Assembly (NCBI GenBank): GCA_000310025.1
Contig: FN649748.1
Location: 1,584,059 to 1,596,383 of the forward strand
Source: Ectocarpus siliculosus
Lineage: Eukaryota > Sar > Phaeophyceae > Ectocarpales > Ectocarpaceae
Direction: 5' to 3'
Length of the DNA: 12,325 nt
Positions 1 to 8,785 of the stretch are shown here, one piece after another. Under the pieces are notes generated by a model. The model saw only the letters and a program-made list of their open reading frames with translations. It did not search any database and was not told where the DNA came from. The first letter of the stretch is position 1, and each line of letters starts with the position of its first letter. The position numbers were made by a program, and so were the translations under genes.

Positions 1-695
1 TGGGGGGGGGGGGGGATACTATTAAGTTATGGTATGGTAAAAAAAATGATTAGATGAGTAGTTTCATGTCTATTCGTATTCTTTGGTTTCAGGAATGGAA
101 AAAATATATATATTAGTTCAGTAGTTTCATGTCTATTGCCAGCTTCGTGTTATCGTATGGTAAAAAATAAAAGGGAGAGAGGCGGGGGGTCTATTTTCCA
201 GGGGGGTTCGGTTACGGTTTGGGGATCGGTTCTAGGTGTAAGAAGCTATTTGGGGGGGGGGGGGATTCTAGGTTTATACTATTTAGTTATGGTCTGGTGA
301 AAAAAAACTGGTTAGTCTAGTAGTTTCATGTCTATTGCCAGCTTCGTGTTATGGTATGGTAAATAAAAAGTGGTAAGTTCCGTTATTTCATGTCTATATC
401 AGGTTTGTGTACTGGAATGGGCAAAGAAAAGTCGGTAAGTACAATTATTTCATGTCTAGGGTTCGATGGCTATTTTACGGCGCGGTGCCACCCGACGCCA
501 ACCTATATTCCGATTTAGAAGACCGGAGAGGGGGAATAGTAAAAGGAAGGCTTTTCTACGAGGGGGGATAAGGATTTTCGTCTGGACTCGCCCACCGCAT
601 CAAAAGGGCCTGCCACCCCTACAAGGTAGCCTGCAACTTCTGATCCCATGATTCATCGCTGCTGTTGCTACTGCTGCCGATGTCGCTGCTGTCAG
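1..695. other. Non-coding region upstream of first visible IDH exon
   Basis: I find no exon here, although the IDH reading frame must continue upstream: the exon at 696 begins in mid-codon after the acceptor GCTGTCAG. The preceding conserved stretch of the family (ending in ...TPDE..RVE) was sought in all three frames and is absent, so this is most likely intron sequence. The first 460 bp are repetitive (separate entry). 460-695 shows short GGGG tracts and CTG/CTGCTG repeats leading to the acceptor. Confidence 0.7.
16..460. repeat. Degenerate ~62 bp minisatellite interrupted by G-runs
   Basis: A core of GTTTCATGTCTATT or its variant TATTTCATGTCTA recurs near 61, 124, 323, 384 and 446. It is followed in the better copies by GCCAGCTTCGTGTTAT and GGTATGGTAAA. 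Spacing is 62-63 bp between neighbouring copies. A higher-order repeat is also visible: poly-G then ATACTATT-AGTTATGGT at 2-34 recurs after the poly-G at 252-264. About 150 bp of unrelated G-rich sequence (170-250) separates the two blocks. Confidence 0.8.
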
Positions 696-3600
696 AATTC
701 AAGCTGAAGAAGATGTGGAAGTCTCCCAACGGAACGATCCGCAATATCCTGAAGGGAACCGTCTTCCGCGAGCCCATCGTCATCTCCAACATCCCCCGCA
801 TCGTACCCGGTGAGTGGTACGCTATGCGATGCTACTATGCTGCTGTTGGGCGCAATCCAGTGTTCATTTTACTGTCGGCGGCGGCGCTTCTTTCGACAGC
901 GAGATGTACCTGCTGTGCTGCCGGGGGGGGGGGGCTAAAGTGCTGTTGTGCTGGTTGCGTACTTCACCCGACAGAAAGTTGTTGAGGCGGGAAAAGGTTT
1001 TCTGGGCTCCAGGGGGGTTTTCTACGTGCCTGGGGGCGGACAAACGTCCGGCTCTCTGGGGTTTGAAAAAGTAGCCAATTACAGTAGCTCTCCTTTCCTT
1101 TCTCGGTCGATTGCCAGAGGTACTGTAGCACGCGCGAGTCTTGTGTGTCGCTTTCGTAGTGATGCAACAGACGGTGTTCGGCGATTTGTATTCCTTGTGT
1201 GTGCGACGTTGTCATCGCAGATGGAAAACTTGAAGAAAGGGCAAGACGAGTTATTTAGTCTCCCCGCTGGCTACTGATATGTGTGTGTCTTTGTTATTTG
1301 CATCGACCGCGCTAACCGACTGCCGGCCAACGAAAATATGCGCGTGTGGGGCGTTCGTTTGCATGCGTCCGTCCGATCGTTCAGGGTGGACCAAGCCCAT
1401 CGTCGTGGGCAGGCACGCCTTCGGTGACCAGTACAAGGCCACCGACTTCATGGCCAACGGCCCGGGGAAGTTCGAGATGTCCTTCAAGCCGGCGGACGGG
1501 GGGGAGACGCAATCGTGGGAGGTAAGGACACGGGGGGAGGGGGGGTTGTGACAAGTATGAATGCGGCACCACGGGTAGGAGAAGACTGTGATGATGTCTG
1601 GAATTCGGGTCTTGGAGGGTACAGCAGTAGTGCGTACATGCCACGGTTTGGGTGGGACAGGAAGGAGGGAATAGTCTCGTGAGCCGTGGCGAGGGTTTAC
1701 GTTTGCAAGACAAGCACGAGAGGGATCGTCCGAGGGGGGGGAAGAAATGTCGACCACGCCGCCCTAGTCTTGTGCCCTTAACCTTGACCTTCTTGTGTGT
1801 TGCATGTCGCTTGCATCATGCGTGCGTGCTTGTTGTGTGGGATGTTTTTGATTGGCAGGAGGGGTCAAAGGAATGTCGACCACGCTGCCCTAGTCTTGTG
1901 CCCTTAAACCTTGACCGTCTTGTGTGTTGCATGTCGCTTGCAATGTGTGCGTGCTTGTTGTGTCGGATGTTTTTGATGGTCAGGTGTACGACTTCGAGGG
2001 AGCCGGTGTTGGAATGGCGATGTACAACACGGATGAGGTACGCATGCCAATCAACAAGGAATGGTATTCTATCACCGTCCCGTGGAACCGTAAGAAGCTG
2101 TCCACGCAGACGCAGGGAACGGCCGTTCGCACGCTTTCATTCTCTGATACTTTGTCTTCTCTCTCACGTAGTTTCTCTTTGGAGGAGGATCTACGTAGAT
2201 GAGTGCTCTCGTGCGATCCAAGGGGTACTGTCGTGTACCTATTTCGCTTCTGATGTTTTCATTTTTTTCCGTAGTGACGGTCACAACTCGTCCATGCTTT
2301 GCTGGGCTGTTGTTGTCGTCGTACTGGAACGAATCTACTGCTGTTGATATTGCTGCCGCATCACGATATTCATGGGAAATGTTGGTGTCGCAAGGGTTTC
2401 ATCGGCTGTCTCGACAAGCACAGCAATTGCTGAAACTCACGGCACCCACACCATGTTGATTCTGGGGGCCTGGTTCTAGCGCGAACGGAGCGGCCCGTTT
2501 CTCCCCCGCTTGGGATCATGTCAAAGCGGCCACCAACCCTTTCGCAAAGCAGTCTGAGGGGTGGTCGAGGACCGTGGCGCTGACAAAAAGCCCTACGCGT
2601 CCCAATCTAGCCAGATTTTTTCATGTCCTCCCGATGTGCTCTGTCGCCATGAACGCGATGTACTCATCAAATTTTGTGTTTTCGTTTGATGCCCACTTGT
2701 AATCGGTGGCATGCACTCGCGGTTGCAGTCGATCCGAGCATTCGCGCGGTCTTGCATGAACTACTCGCTCAGCAAGGGGTGGGATCTGTTCCTGTCCACG
2801 AAGAACACTATCCTCAAGGTACGTATTGAATGGAACGTGTCCGTGTTATTTATGAGCACGTTCATACCTTCTAGAAGCAAACTCTGTGCTCATCATAGCG
2901 TGAATAGTATCGCGAACGCCTTTCGTAGTGAATAGGGAGGCCTTCTTCCATCATGGCTGCTTGATTGAGTTTCTTGGAGGTTAGGTGACGATTCCGGCAC
3001 CTCGGCGGAATAGGAATGCTTTTAAAGTAGACATTGGACGCTGCAGTTTTGTGTTTCGTAGGCGGTACGCAGCGTTCGTCTACATACTCGGTTGTGCTGT
3101 GTACAATTAGCCCATGAAGTGATTGTCGTATGCAGCGGAACTACTGCTGTTGCTCATTGTGGAGTGCGTGGGTGGTGTTGTGATCGGGCACGCGTCTACA
3201 TACATGGGCCGCACAAGAATTGACAGGATTTTGGTCTGTGGTGGTGTATCTTTCGTGACTTGTCTCCAGGTGTACGACGGTCGGTTCAAGGACATCTTCC
3301 AAGAGATATACGAAGATGAGTACCAGGAGCAGTTCGAGGCGCGAGGTATCACCTACACGCACCGCCTCATCGACGACATGGTGGCACAGTCGCTCAAGTC
3401 GGCCGGTGAGCAACGTGTACTAAGTAAAAGTAAAAAGGGCTCAGCTTCGTCCCCATGTCTTTGCATGCACCCACCTTTGGAAATGTATACCCTCCCCAAT
3501 CCAGATGTATGTGTATCACAATTATTTAGTTAGATTCAACGCCCTCTGATATTTATTGGGTGTGCTTTAATTCAGACCATGTGCTACATCATGCCTTCGC

Positions 3601-5669
3601 GGCCATGACCAAGACTGTTGACTTAACTGAGATGTTCTTTGCCGTAGCACGTTCGTACTTTCTGTTTCTTGGCTTCCGTAATGCCTTGGGTTTCACCACC
3701 ACCCCGAAGTTGCGCGCCCCGCTTCGCGTATCTGCTCAAGTGTCTCGAGTGTCTTGTCATGTCCTGTCTTCATCGTCGGTTATGGTGCAGCTGTGTTGTC
3801 GCGTTGTCCAATGCAGCCTAACCTGTGTTTGTCTTGACACGGCTCAGGCGGGTTCGTGTGGGCGTGCAAGAACTACGACGGGGACGTGCAGTCGGACATC
3901 GTGGCGCAGGGGTACGGGTCTTTGGGTCTCATGACCAGCGTGCTGCTCGCACCGGATGGCAGAACTGTTGAGGTGAATGACTCGTATGACTGACTTGACT
4001 CGGTGGCTCGTGGTGTTTGCCGTGGGTTGGCCCGACTTCTTTTAGCCTGGCTCTGACACGCCCGATGACCGGCCGCTGCTGTTGCACCCCGTGGTTTGTT
4101 TGGTTCTCTCGCTTTCTCGATGTGTAGGGTTTTCGGCGAACATCTAGTAGGGCCCTCACAGAGCTTTCAATGCAGTTTTTCCTACCGTGTTTTCACAGAG
4201 AAACTGAGGAGAATGATTGCCTGGAAATCATTTAACTACCCAACGAGATGGGTGGGCGATGGCCAGATGAAGACGATACGGTGAACTCGTTTCCCCTCGC
4301 CTCTCTCTCTTCCTTCTAGCACGTGCTCTCGCTGCAAAGAAGCCAAATAGTCTGACGTGTTGGGAAGGAACACTCGGAACAGCCACCCACGCCTTGACCA
4401 CCGCGTGCCGATCCATCCCGCACCGCCCATCCATCCGGTACCGTCAGTCGGAGGCCGCCCACGGGACTGTCACACGGCACTGGCGCGAGTACCAGAAGGG
4501 AAACAAGACGTCGACCAACCCGATCGCCTCCATCTTCGCGTGGACGCGTGGTCTGCAGCACCGCGCCAAGCTTGACGACAACAAGCCACTCAGGGTGAGA
4601 AGAGTCAGATCGATCTATCGATCGCGGTCTAGCAGTGACAAGAATTTTTGTTGTTTTCTAAGCCTTTGGGTGCGGGAACCACACAGAGAGTCAAGACTCA
4701 CGAAACAACGCCATGTTTTGACAAGAAAGCTCGCTTGTCCATTTCAGAGATGATTTTCTTGGATGTATTATACTGCTCTAACTGTTTATTTTTGCATGAA
4801 TTCTCCGAACCCCCCCCCAAGTTCCTCTTCGCTTTTTGCGCGTTTTCCGCGCGTACATGCCCGCCACTAAATTTTTTTTCGCACAATTTCCACCAGGTGT
4901 TCACCAACAACTTGGAGAAGGCCGTGATCGAGACGGTAGAGGCGGGGCACATGACGAAGGATCTGGCGATCTGCGTGCACGGGTGGAACGTCACCGAGGA
5001 CCAGTACCTCATGACGGAGGCGTTTATGGATGAGATCAAGGTGGGTATTTGAGACGCTCGCACACGCCGCCGTTCCGTGCATATTTCTTAGTGTCGATGT
5101 ACATGTTCACGTGTGTTCTATAGCTTTTTGCAAGTCTGGGCTAGCTAGAAGGAACGTCGGATCTGTCGTAGCGCGCGAAGTACGGTTAAGCGTTGTGCTA
5201 TTGTGGTACGAGGCTGGTGTCGCGCGTGTAGTGTGTTGGTCCGGCATCAGTATCCGTTCCGACCCTTGCCGAGTGCCCGCATCGCTCCTATCATAGTTGC
5301 TAGTCTTGCAGGCTTCAAGGGATAATCCTCCGTGGTCAACGCCATCCACCAAACGTGAAGGCACGCATGAAGTAGTATTGAGACGGGGACAACGAATCCA
5401 GGTGGACAACTAGACCTGTTCAACTTCGGGAGCTGACAGATTTATTGTTGATAAGCATAGAGCGTTCACAAACACGTGGGTGCCCCCCCCCCCTCCGTTT
5501 ATTTTTTTGCCCCCTTGTCTTTTGCATGTGAGAGTGCTAACCTAACCCGACGGTTCCCACTCTCTCATGTCGTGCTCGTTGTTTCCCGCCCCTGTGTCGC
5601 GGCAACGAAAAAACCACAACGCCTGATGCCTCGCAGAACACGTACGATGCCAAGTACGCGCCGAAATGA
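696..5669 (+). CDS. NADP-dependent isocitrate dehydrogenase, 5'-partial, nine exons
   Basis: This enzyme oxidatively decarboxylates isocitrate to 2-oxoglutarate and makes NADPH. Exons read by eye: 696-809, 1385-1521, 1984-2037, 2729-2818, 3270-3405, 3848-3972, 4448-4594, 4897-5040, 5637-5669 (TGA stop). All introns are GT-AG and every phase joins cleanly, giving about 326 residues against ~414 in human IDH1. Sequence begins at the equivalent of human E85, so roughly 80-90 N-terminal residues plus any targeting peptide lie upstream. Visible motifs: [11 protein letters not shown] and VFREP (substrate Ser/Asn/Arg), GRHAFGDQY (the R132 and Y139 equivalents), STKNTILK (the catalytic Lys), LIDDMVAQ and NYDGDVQSD (metal-binding Asp residues), HGTVTRHW and [15 protein letters not shown] (NADP site). 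No key residue is missing. The C-terminus YAPK is not a peroxisomal SKL signal, so compartment (cytosol, mitochondrion or plastid) cannot be decided. Family assignment is near certain; the least certain boundary is the 33 bp last exon. Confidence 0.96.
810..1384 (+). other. IDH intron, 575 bp
   Basis: Donor GTGAGT at 810, acceptor TTCAG ending at 1384, phase 1 (a split Gly codon before Trp). It contains a 12-G run at 923-934. Open frames here have no recognisable protein similarity and I see no nested gene. Confidence 0.85.
1732..1983 (+). repeat. Intronic tandem duplication, ~126 bp unit, including the 3' splice site
   Basis: Two adjacent copies, about 1732-1858 and 1859-1983, share nearly all of their sequence: GTCGACCACGC, CCTAGTCTTGTGCCCTTA, TTGTGTGTTGCATGTCGCTT, GTGCTTGTTGTGT and GGATGTTTTTGAT. 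Offset is 126 bp at the start and 125 bp at the end. Copy 1 ends in TTGGCAG (AG at 1857-1858) and copy 2 in TGGTCAG (AG at 1982-1983). The second is the acceptor that keeps the IDH frame (GTG TAC GAC TTC), so the first is a duplicate acceptor upstream. Confidence 0.93.
2038..2728 (+). other. IDH intron, 691 bp
   Basis: Donor GTACGC at 2038, acceptor GGTTGCAG ending at 2728, phase 0. Pyrimidine-rich blocks lie at 2136-2180. No nested gene, tRNA or clear repeat was seen. Reading frames around 2480-2700 are interrupted by stops and match nothing I recognise. Confidence 0.8.
2819..3269 (+). other. IDH intron, 451 bp
   Basis: Donor GTACGT, acceptor TGTCTCCAG ending at 3269, phase 0. Nothing else recognisable. 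The following exon starts GTGTACGAC, the same nine bases that open the exon at 1984. Confidence 0.85.
3406..3847 (+). other. IDH intron, 442 bp
   Basis: Donor GTGAGC, acceptor CGGCTCAG ending at 3847, phase 1 (a split Gly codon in the SAGGF region). The last 200 bp is T-rich, including several TGTCT blocks. No gene seen. Confidence 0.85.
3973..4447 (+). other. IDH intron, 475 bp
   Basis: Donor GTGAAT, acceptor ACCGTCAG ending at 4447, phase 0. A CTCTCTCTCTTCC pyrimidine stretch lies around 4301-4315, well upstream of the acceptor. No gene seen. Confidence 0.85.
4595..4896 (+). other. IDH intron, 302 bp
   Basis: Donor GTGAGA, acceptor TTTCCACCAG ending at 4896, phase 0. The acceptor has a convincing T-rich tract (ATTTTTTTTC), the best in this gene. 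Nothing else recognisable. Confidence 0.85.
5041..5636 (+). other. IDH last intron, 596 bp
   Basis: The donor GTGGGT is weak and is followed within ten bases by an in-frame TGA (5050-5052). An 11-C run lies at 5483-5493. The acceptor TCGCAG ends at 5636. No gene or repeat element seen. Confidence 0.65.
5637..5669 (+). CDS. Terminal 33 bp exon of isocitrate dehydrogenase
   Basis: The penultimate exon ends in phase 0 at 5040 (GAGATCAAG followed by GTGGGT). The next in-phase segment after an AG that gives a plausible tail is [10 protein letters not shown] then TGA, behind the acceptor TCGCAG. This length suits the family, whose members carry a short lysine-rich tail after the last helix. The pyrimidine tract is weak. 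If the intron were retained, translation would instead add only V-G-I and stop at the TGA at 5050-5052, so two C-termini are possible. Confidence 0.7.
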   Translation, partial: NTYDAKYAPK

Positions 5670-8610
5670 GAGAGCAACTCAGACGACGGGTACGTGTGGT
5701 TTGACCGACCCAGGCATACACTCAACGAGAACTTGAGAGGGTTCTGTTGGCACATCCTCGTTGACGAAAGGAGAGGCGGAAGAAGAGTTTTTGGCTTTCC
5801 TTGGTTTTGTTTGCCGGACGCCTGGGCGAGGCTCGGTTTTTGTTGTTTTGGCGCTTGTAGCATACACGAGTTTTGTGCCGGAGGCGCGCGCGCTCGCGGC
5901 AACTAGGCCATGCTGTACGCAGGCAAAATCGGGGTGAGGGCGTCCCTTAATTTGATGCCGCCCCCGCTCTTAGGAAAAATGCCAACAGACCTGGCCATAG
6001 CAAAATGGGACCCCCCCCCCCCTGGCACACAGTAACAGTGGTGGGTTTTTGAGACCGTTGTCGTTCCTGCTAGCGCAGTTGCATATTCTAGAGTGAGAAG
6101 GGTTTTATGCTGCTTATCGCCAAGACGTGCGCGTGCGAACGGTCTACTGCGCTATAATTTTGTCGCGGATTCCAAAACGCGATACTCTGGTGGTTGTATA
6201 GGATAGGAGACGCTTTTGCGCCTTTCAAGGCTGAGGTGCAGGGGGTGGGGGTGGGTACAATGATGCCGGCTTCTCCTCGGCAAGTAGGGTATTTTTGTAC
6301 TTTTGTGTGGAACAGCCATGCCGGCGGGGGGAAGGGGGGGTGTAATTGCCTGACGATTTTGGGAGAGTAAACAAGACACAGAAAATATGAGGTTTTACTG
6401 TTTGATTGTACGCACGCGTCTATGCATACACCCGGCCGAAATTCGTGTGGGACGGGATGTTTCGGGACGGATGTGGTTCGATGGACGGGGTTTTCGTTGA
6501 TGACTGTGTCATCATTTCGTCCCTTGTCTGCGTCTGCCGATTCTCGCATAACCAGAATTGACAACTCACGCCTTCCCCTGTCCAAGCAGGGCACAAACAG
6601 CCTATCGTGCCTCCCTCTTGTGCAATCGAGGATGGTGTGATGCATCACAAAACTACTCGGCATGGAACAAACGTGTTAGGAGCGACCGATAGGACAAGCT
6701 TTGTAACCGCTGCATTCCACCCCCATGACCCTGGAGCTTTTGCTAGGATGATGCTCGCGTGTGCAACAGCCTGTGCTCGTGCCGGGCTCGACAGGCGCGA
6801 GAAAAAAGAAAACCGCCCGAGAGTTTGTTCGTGACATATTTTTCCCGGACCATCATAACTAGAAGATGAGGACAAGCCTCCTTATTCGTTGTCTCTAGTG
6901 GGCAAGATCTTCACCTTCAAAGTAACGGCCGAATGAATTTCCGTCAGAGTGGTCAAGCAGTGTTGTGTTGAGTGACAGTTTGCGCGAAACTGTTGTCGAG
7001 AACGAGAAAATGGCGGATGTAAAACCGAATCACGCCATCTTGAGCGGTATCCGGCCGCCGCCGCATTGCCTTGCGTCACTTTAACGTACTGCAATGCCCG
7101 ATAAGGCCAACAGACCTGGTGATACCACCTCACGTGACAAGTCGCCCACCAGTTGCCGATTTTTGTATTTTTTTTTATGATCCTGGGACAGTTCTGAAGA
7201 ACCTTCCATCCTAAGAAATACTCCGTAGTAACTACTTTTCTCCGGGCGCCTGCTACGCGCGGTTGCCACCCACGTCCACACAGAGGTGTCACGAATTTGC
7301 CATGTTCACGCCACGATCAGCCGCAACCGACAGACGCATCGACCTTTTAACACAGGGACAGAACCATGGGGGTGCGCGCTCCCCTCCCCTACTCGATCCT
7401 TTCCATCCCCCGAACAATACCGAAGCGCCATCTCTTACGAAGCAGCTCTTTGAGATCACGCCGTCGCAACCACACTATGCATACCTTGCACCCCTACACC
7501 CTCAAGTCGTTGAATATCATCTTTCATTATGTTCCACAAGGCACACGCCGCCAGTGCGTACCTCCCCCACCCCCGGCTACAACTTGTTGGCCGGCAGTCA
7601 AACAAAGTCGAAAATGAGAAAAGGGCGAAAAAACCGAACCAAACATGCATAACGGTGTGGTATGTTCTTGTTTTGTCGAAGAAGCTCTTGATACATCAGG
7701 TCTTTGGCGCCCCCTCTACTCTTCCGACAACGCACTATGCGTGCACTGAACTTTGCTGAAGGGAGGCGTTGAACGGGGGGTGCCCTACACGCGCTTCACA
7801 CGGTGCCCCGCCCGTGAGGAACCGCCGACAGAGAAAACTTCCCCTCCAGCAGTGAGAAACTTCTTGGAAATTTCCGCATCACGCCTCCGCGGTGGCTGGG
7901 GCTTTCGCCGCCGGAGAGCGGGACGCCGACCTCCTGTTGCTGCCGCCGCCGCTCTGTTGTCGGGTTAATACACGCAATGCAAGCGCGCGAGGGTAGATTA
8001 GCAATCAAGACTAGAGTTGTTACCCTCGACCCAAGAGGTGTGAGAGATCTACGAAAGTGATCCATTGAACCCCACAGTAGCATTGAATTTCTCAGCTGAC
8101 AGTACTGGCTGGCAGCCTTCTTTCCCACCGCAGCCACATCTCCAGTAACTCGTGGCGAATACCCTGAGCTACGTGGCTCAATACCACTGGACGAACACGC
8201 CACTCACTGCTGTGTGATAGGGAGAAAATCAGCAACGCCGTTGCTAAATGCGGCGTTCCAGTGCAAGACAAAAACATAATTACTTGCCCTTCAATAACGC
8301 TTCACCGTTTCTTGTACACAAGGTGGTGAGCAAATCACCAACATGGACGGGATCACGACTAAGCAGACGTTGGCAGACATTTCTGTCTCCCACCCCTCCC
8401 TCCGCCGAACCCTGCAAACAATTACACACAAAACTGGCACATACGTACCTCGTTCACACGTACAGCTTCAAAACACCTGGAACCCTCCCTGCTGTGAGGG
8501 CAAGCCCTTCAAAATGGACGCCGAGTCCAATTCCCTCGTTTCAAACACGACCCAACAGCCAACAGCAAAACAACAGATAGAACAAACACGCCGCATACTT
8601 TGTCACGCAC
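5670..8610. other. Convergent intergenic region / 3' UTRs, no supported gene
   Basis: This stretch lies downstream of both genes. It should hold both 3' UTRs, the polyadenylation sites and possibly the last exon of the minus-strand gene. I see a 12-C run at 6011-6022 and the 14-mer GCCAACAGACCTGG twice (5981-5994 and 7106-7119). A short inverted repeat, GAGGGTA with TACCCTC, lies around 7987-8019. A long open frame on the minus strand (6088-6663) resembles no family I know. No clear AATAAA-type signal fixes either transcript end. Confidence 0.7.
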
Positions 8611-8785
8611 CTTGCTCGACGAGGAGCTCGACTTGGACGCGGAGCTCCTGCTGCGGCTCCTACCGCTGCCGCTGCCGCTGCCGCTGCCGCTGCCGCTGCC
8701 GCTGCCGGAGCTGGAGGATGAGGACGACCGGCCCCCACGGCGCCTGTTCCTGCTGCGGCTGCGGGACCGGCTCCTGCTGCGCGAC
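8611..8785 (-). CDS. RS/GS repeat exon, last one identified
   Basis: The acceptor GTACCTCAG gives phase 2 and the encoded text is RSRSRSRSRSR, NRRRGGR, S7, a GS dipeptide run, then SRSRSSASKS6K. The low-complexity tail is like the Ser-rich ends of RNPS1 and SR45. The likely donor GTGCGT follows AAG at 8611, the same hexamer as used at 10606. Reading through instead would add 33 residues, many hydrophobic, to a TGA at 8509-8511, which suits an RS protein poorly. One possible terminal exon is 8491-8468 (after CCCTCACAG, ending in an early TGA); another starts at 8411 after TTTGCAG. Neither is proven. Confidence 0.8.

Noticed and set aside
466-651. Candidate upstream IDH exon
   Set aside because: No frame shows the conserved residues that should precede EFKLK, and no donor in the required phase follows a plausible coding stretch.
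1652-2347. 231-codon open frame on the plus strand
   Set aside because: It overlaps the IDH exon at 1984-2037 in a different frame and stays open largely because it reads through the two tandem repeat copies; no protein similarity.
2470-2700. Possible decayed coding sequence inside an IDH intron
   Set aside because: All frames carry stops and none resembles a known transposon or host protein.
5981-7119. Repeated 14-mer GCCAACAGACCTGG as possible long direct repeats of an element
   Set aside because: Similarity does not extend beyond the 14 bases and there are no matching inverted ends.
7987-8020. Inverted GAGGGTA/TACCCTC as a terminator-like hairpin
   Set aside because: The stem is only seven to eight base pairs with a long loop, and it lies in eukaryotic intergenic DNA where such a signal has no established role.
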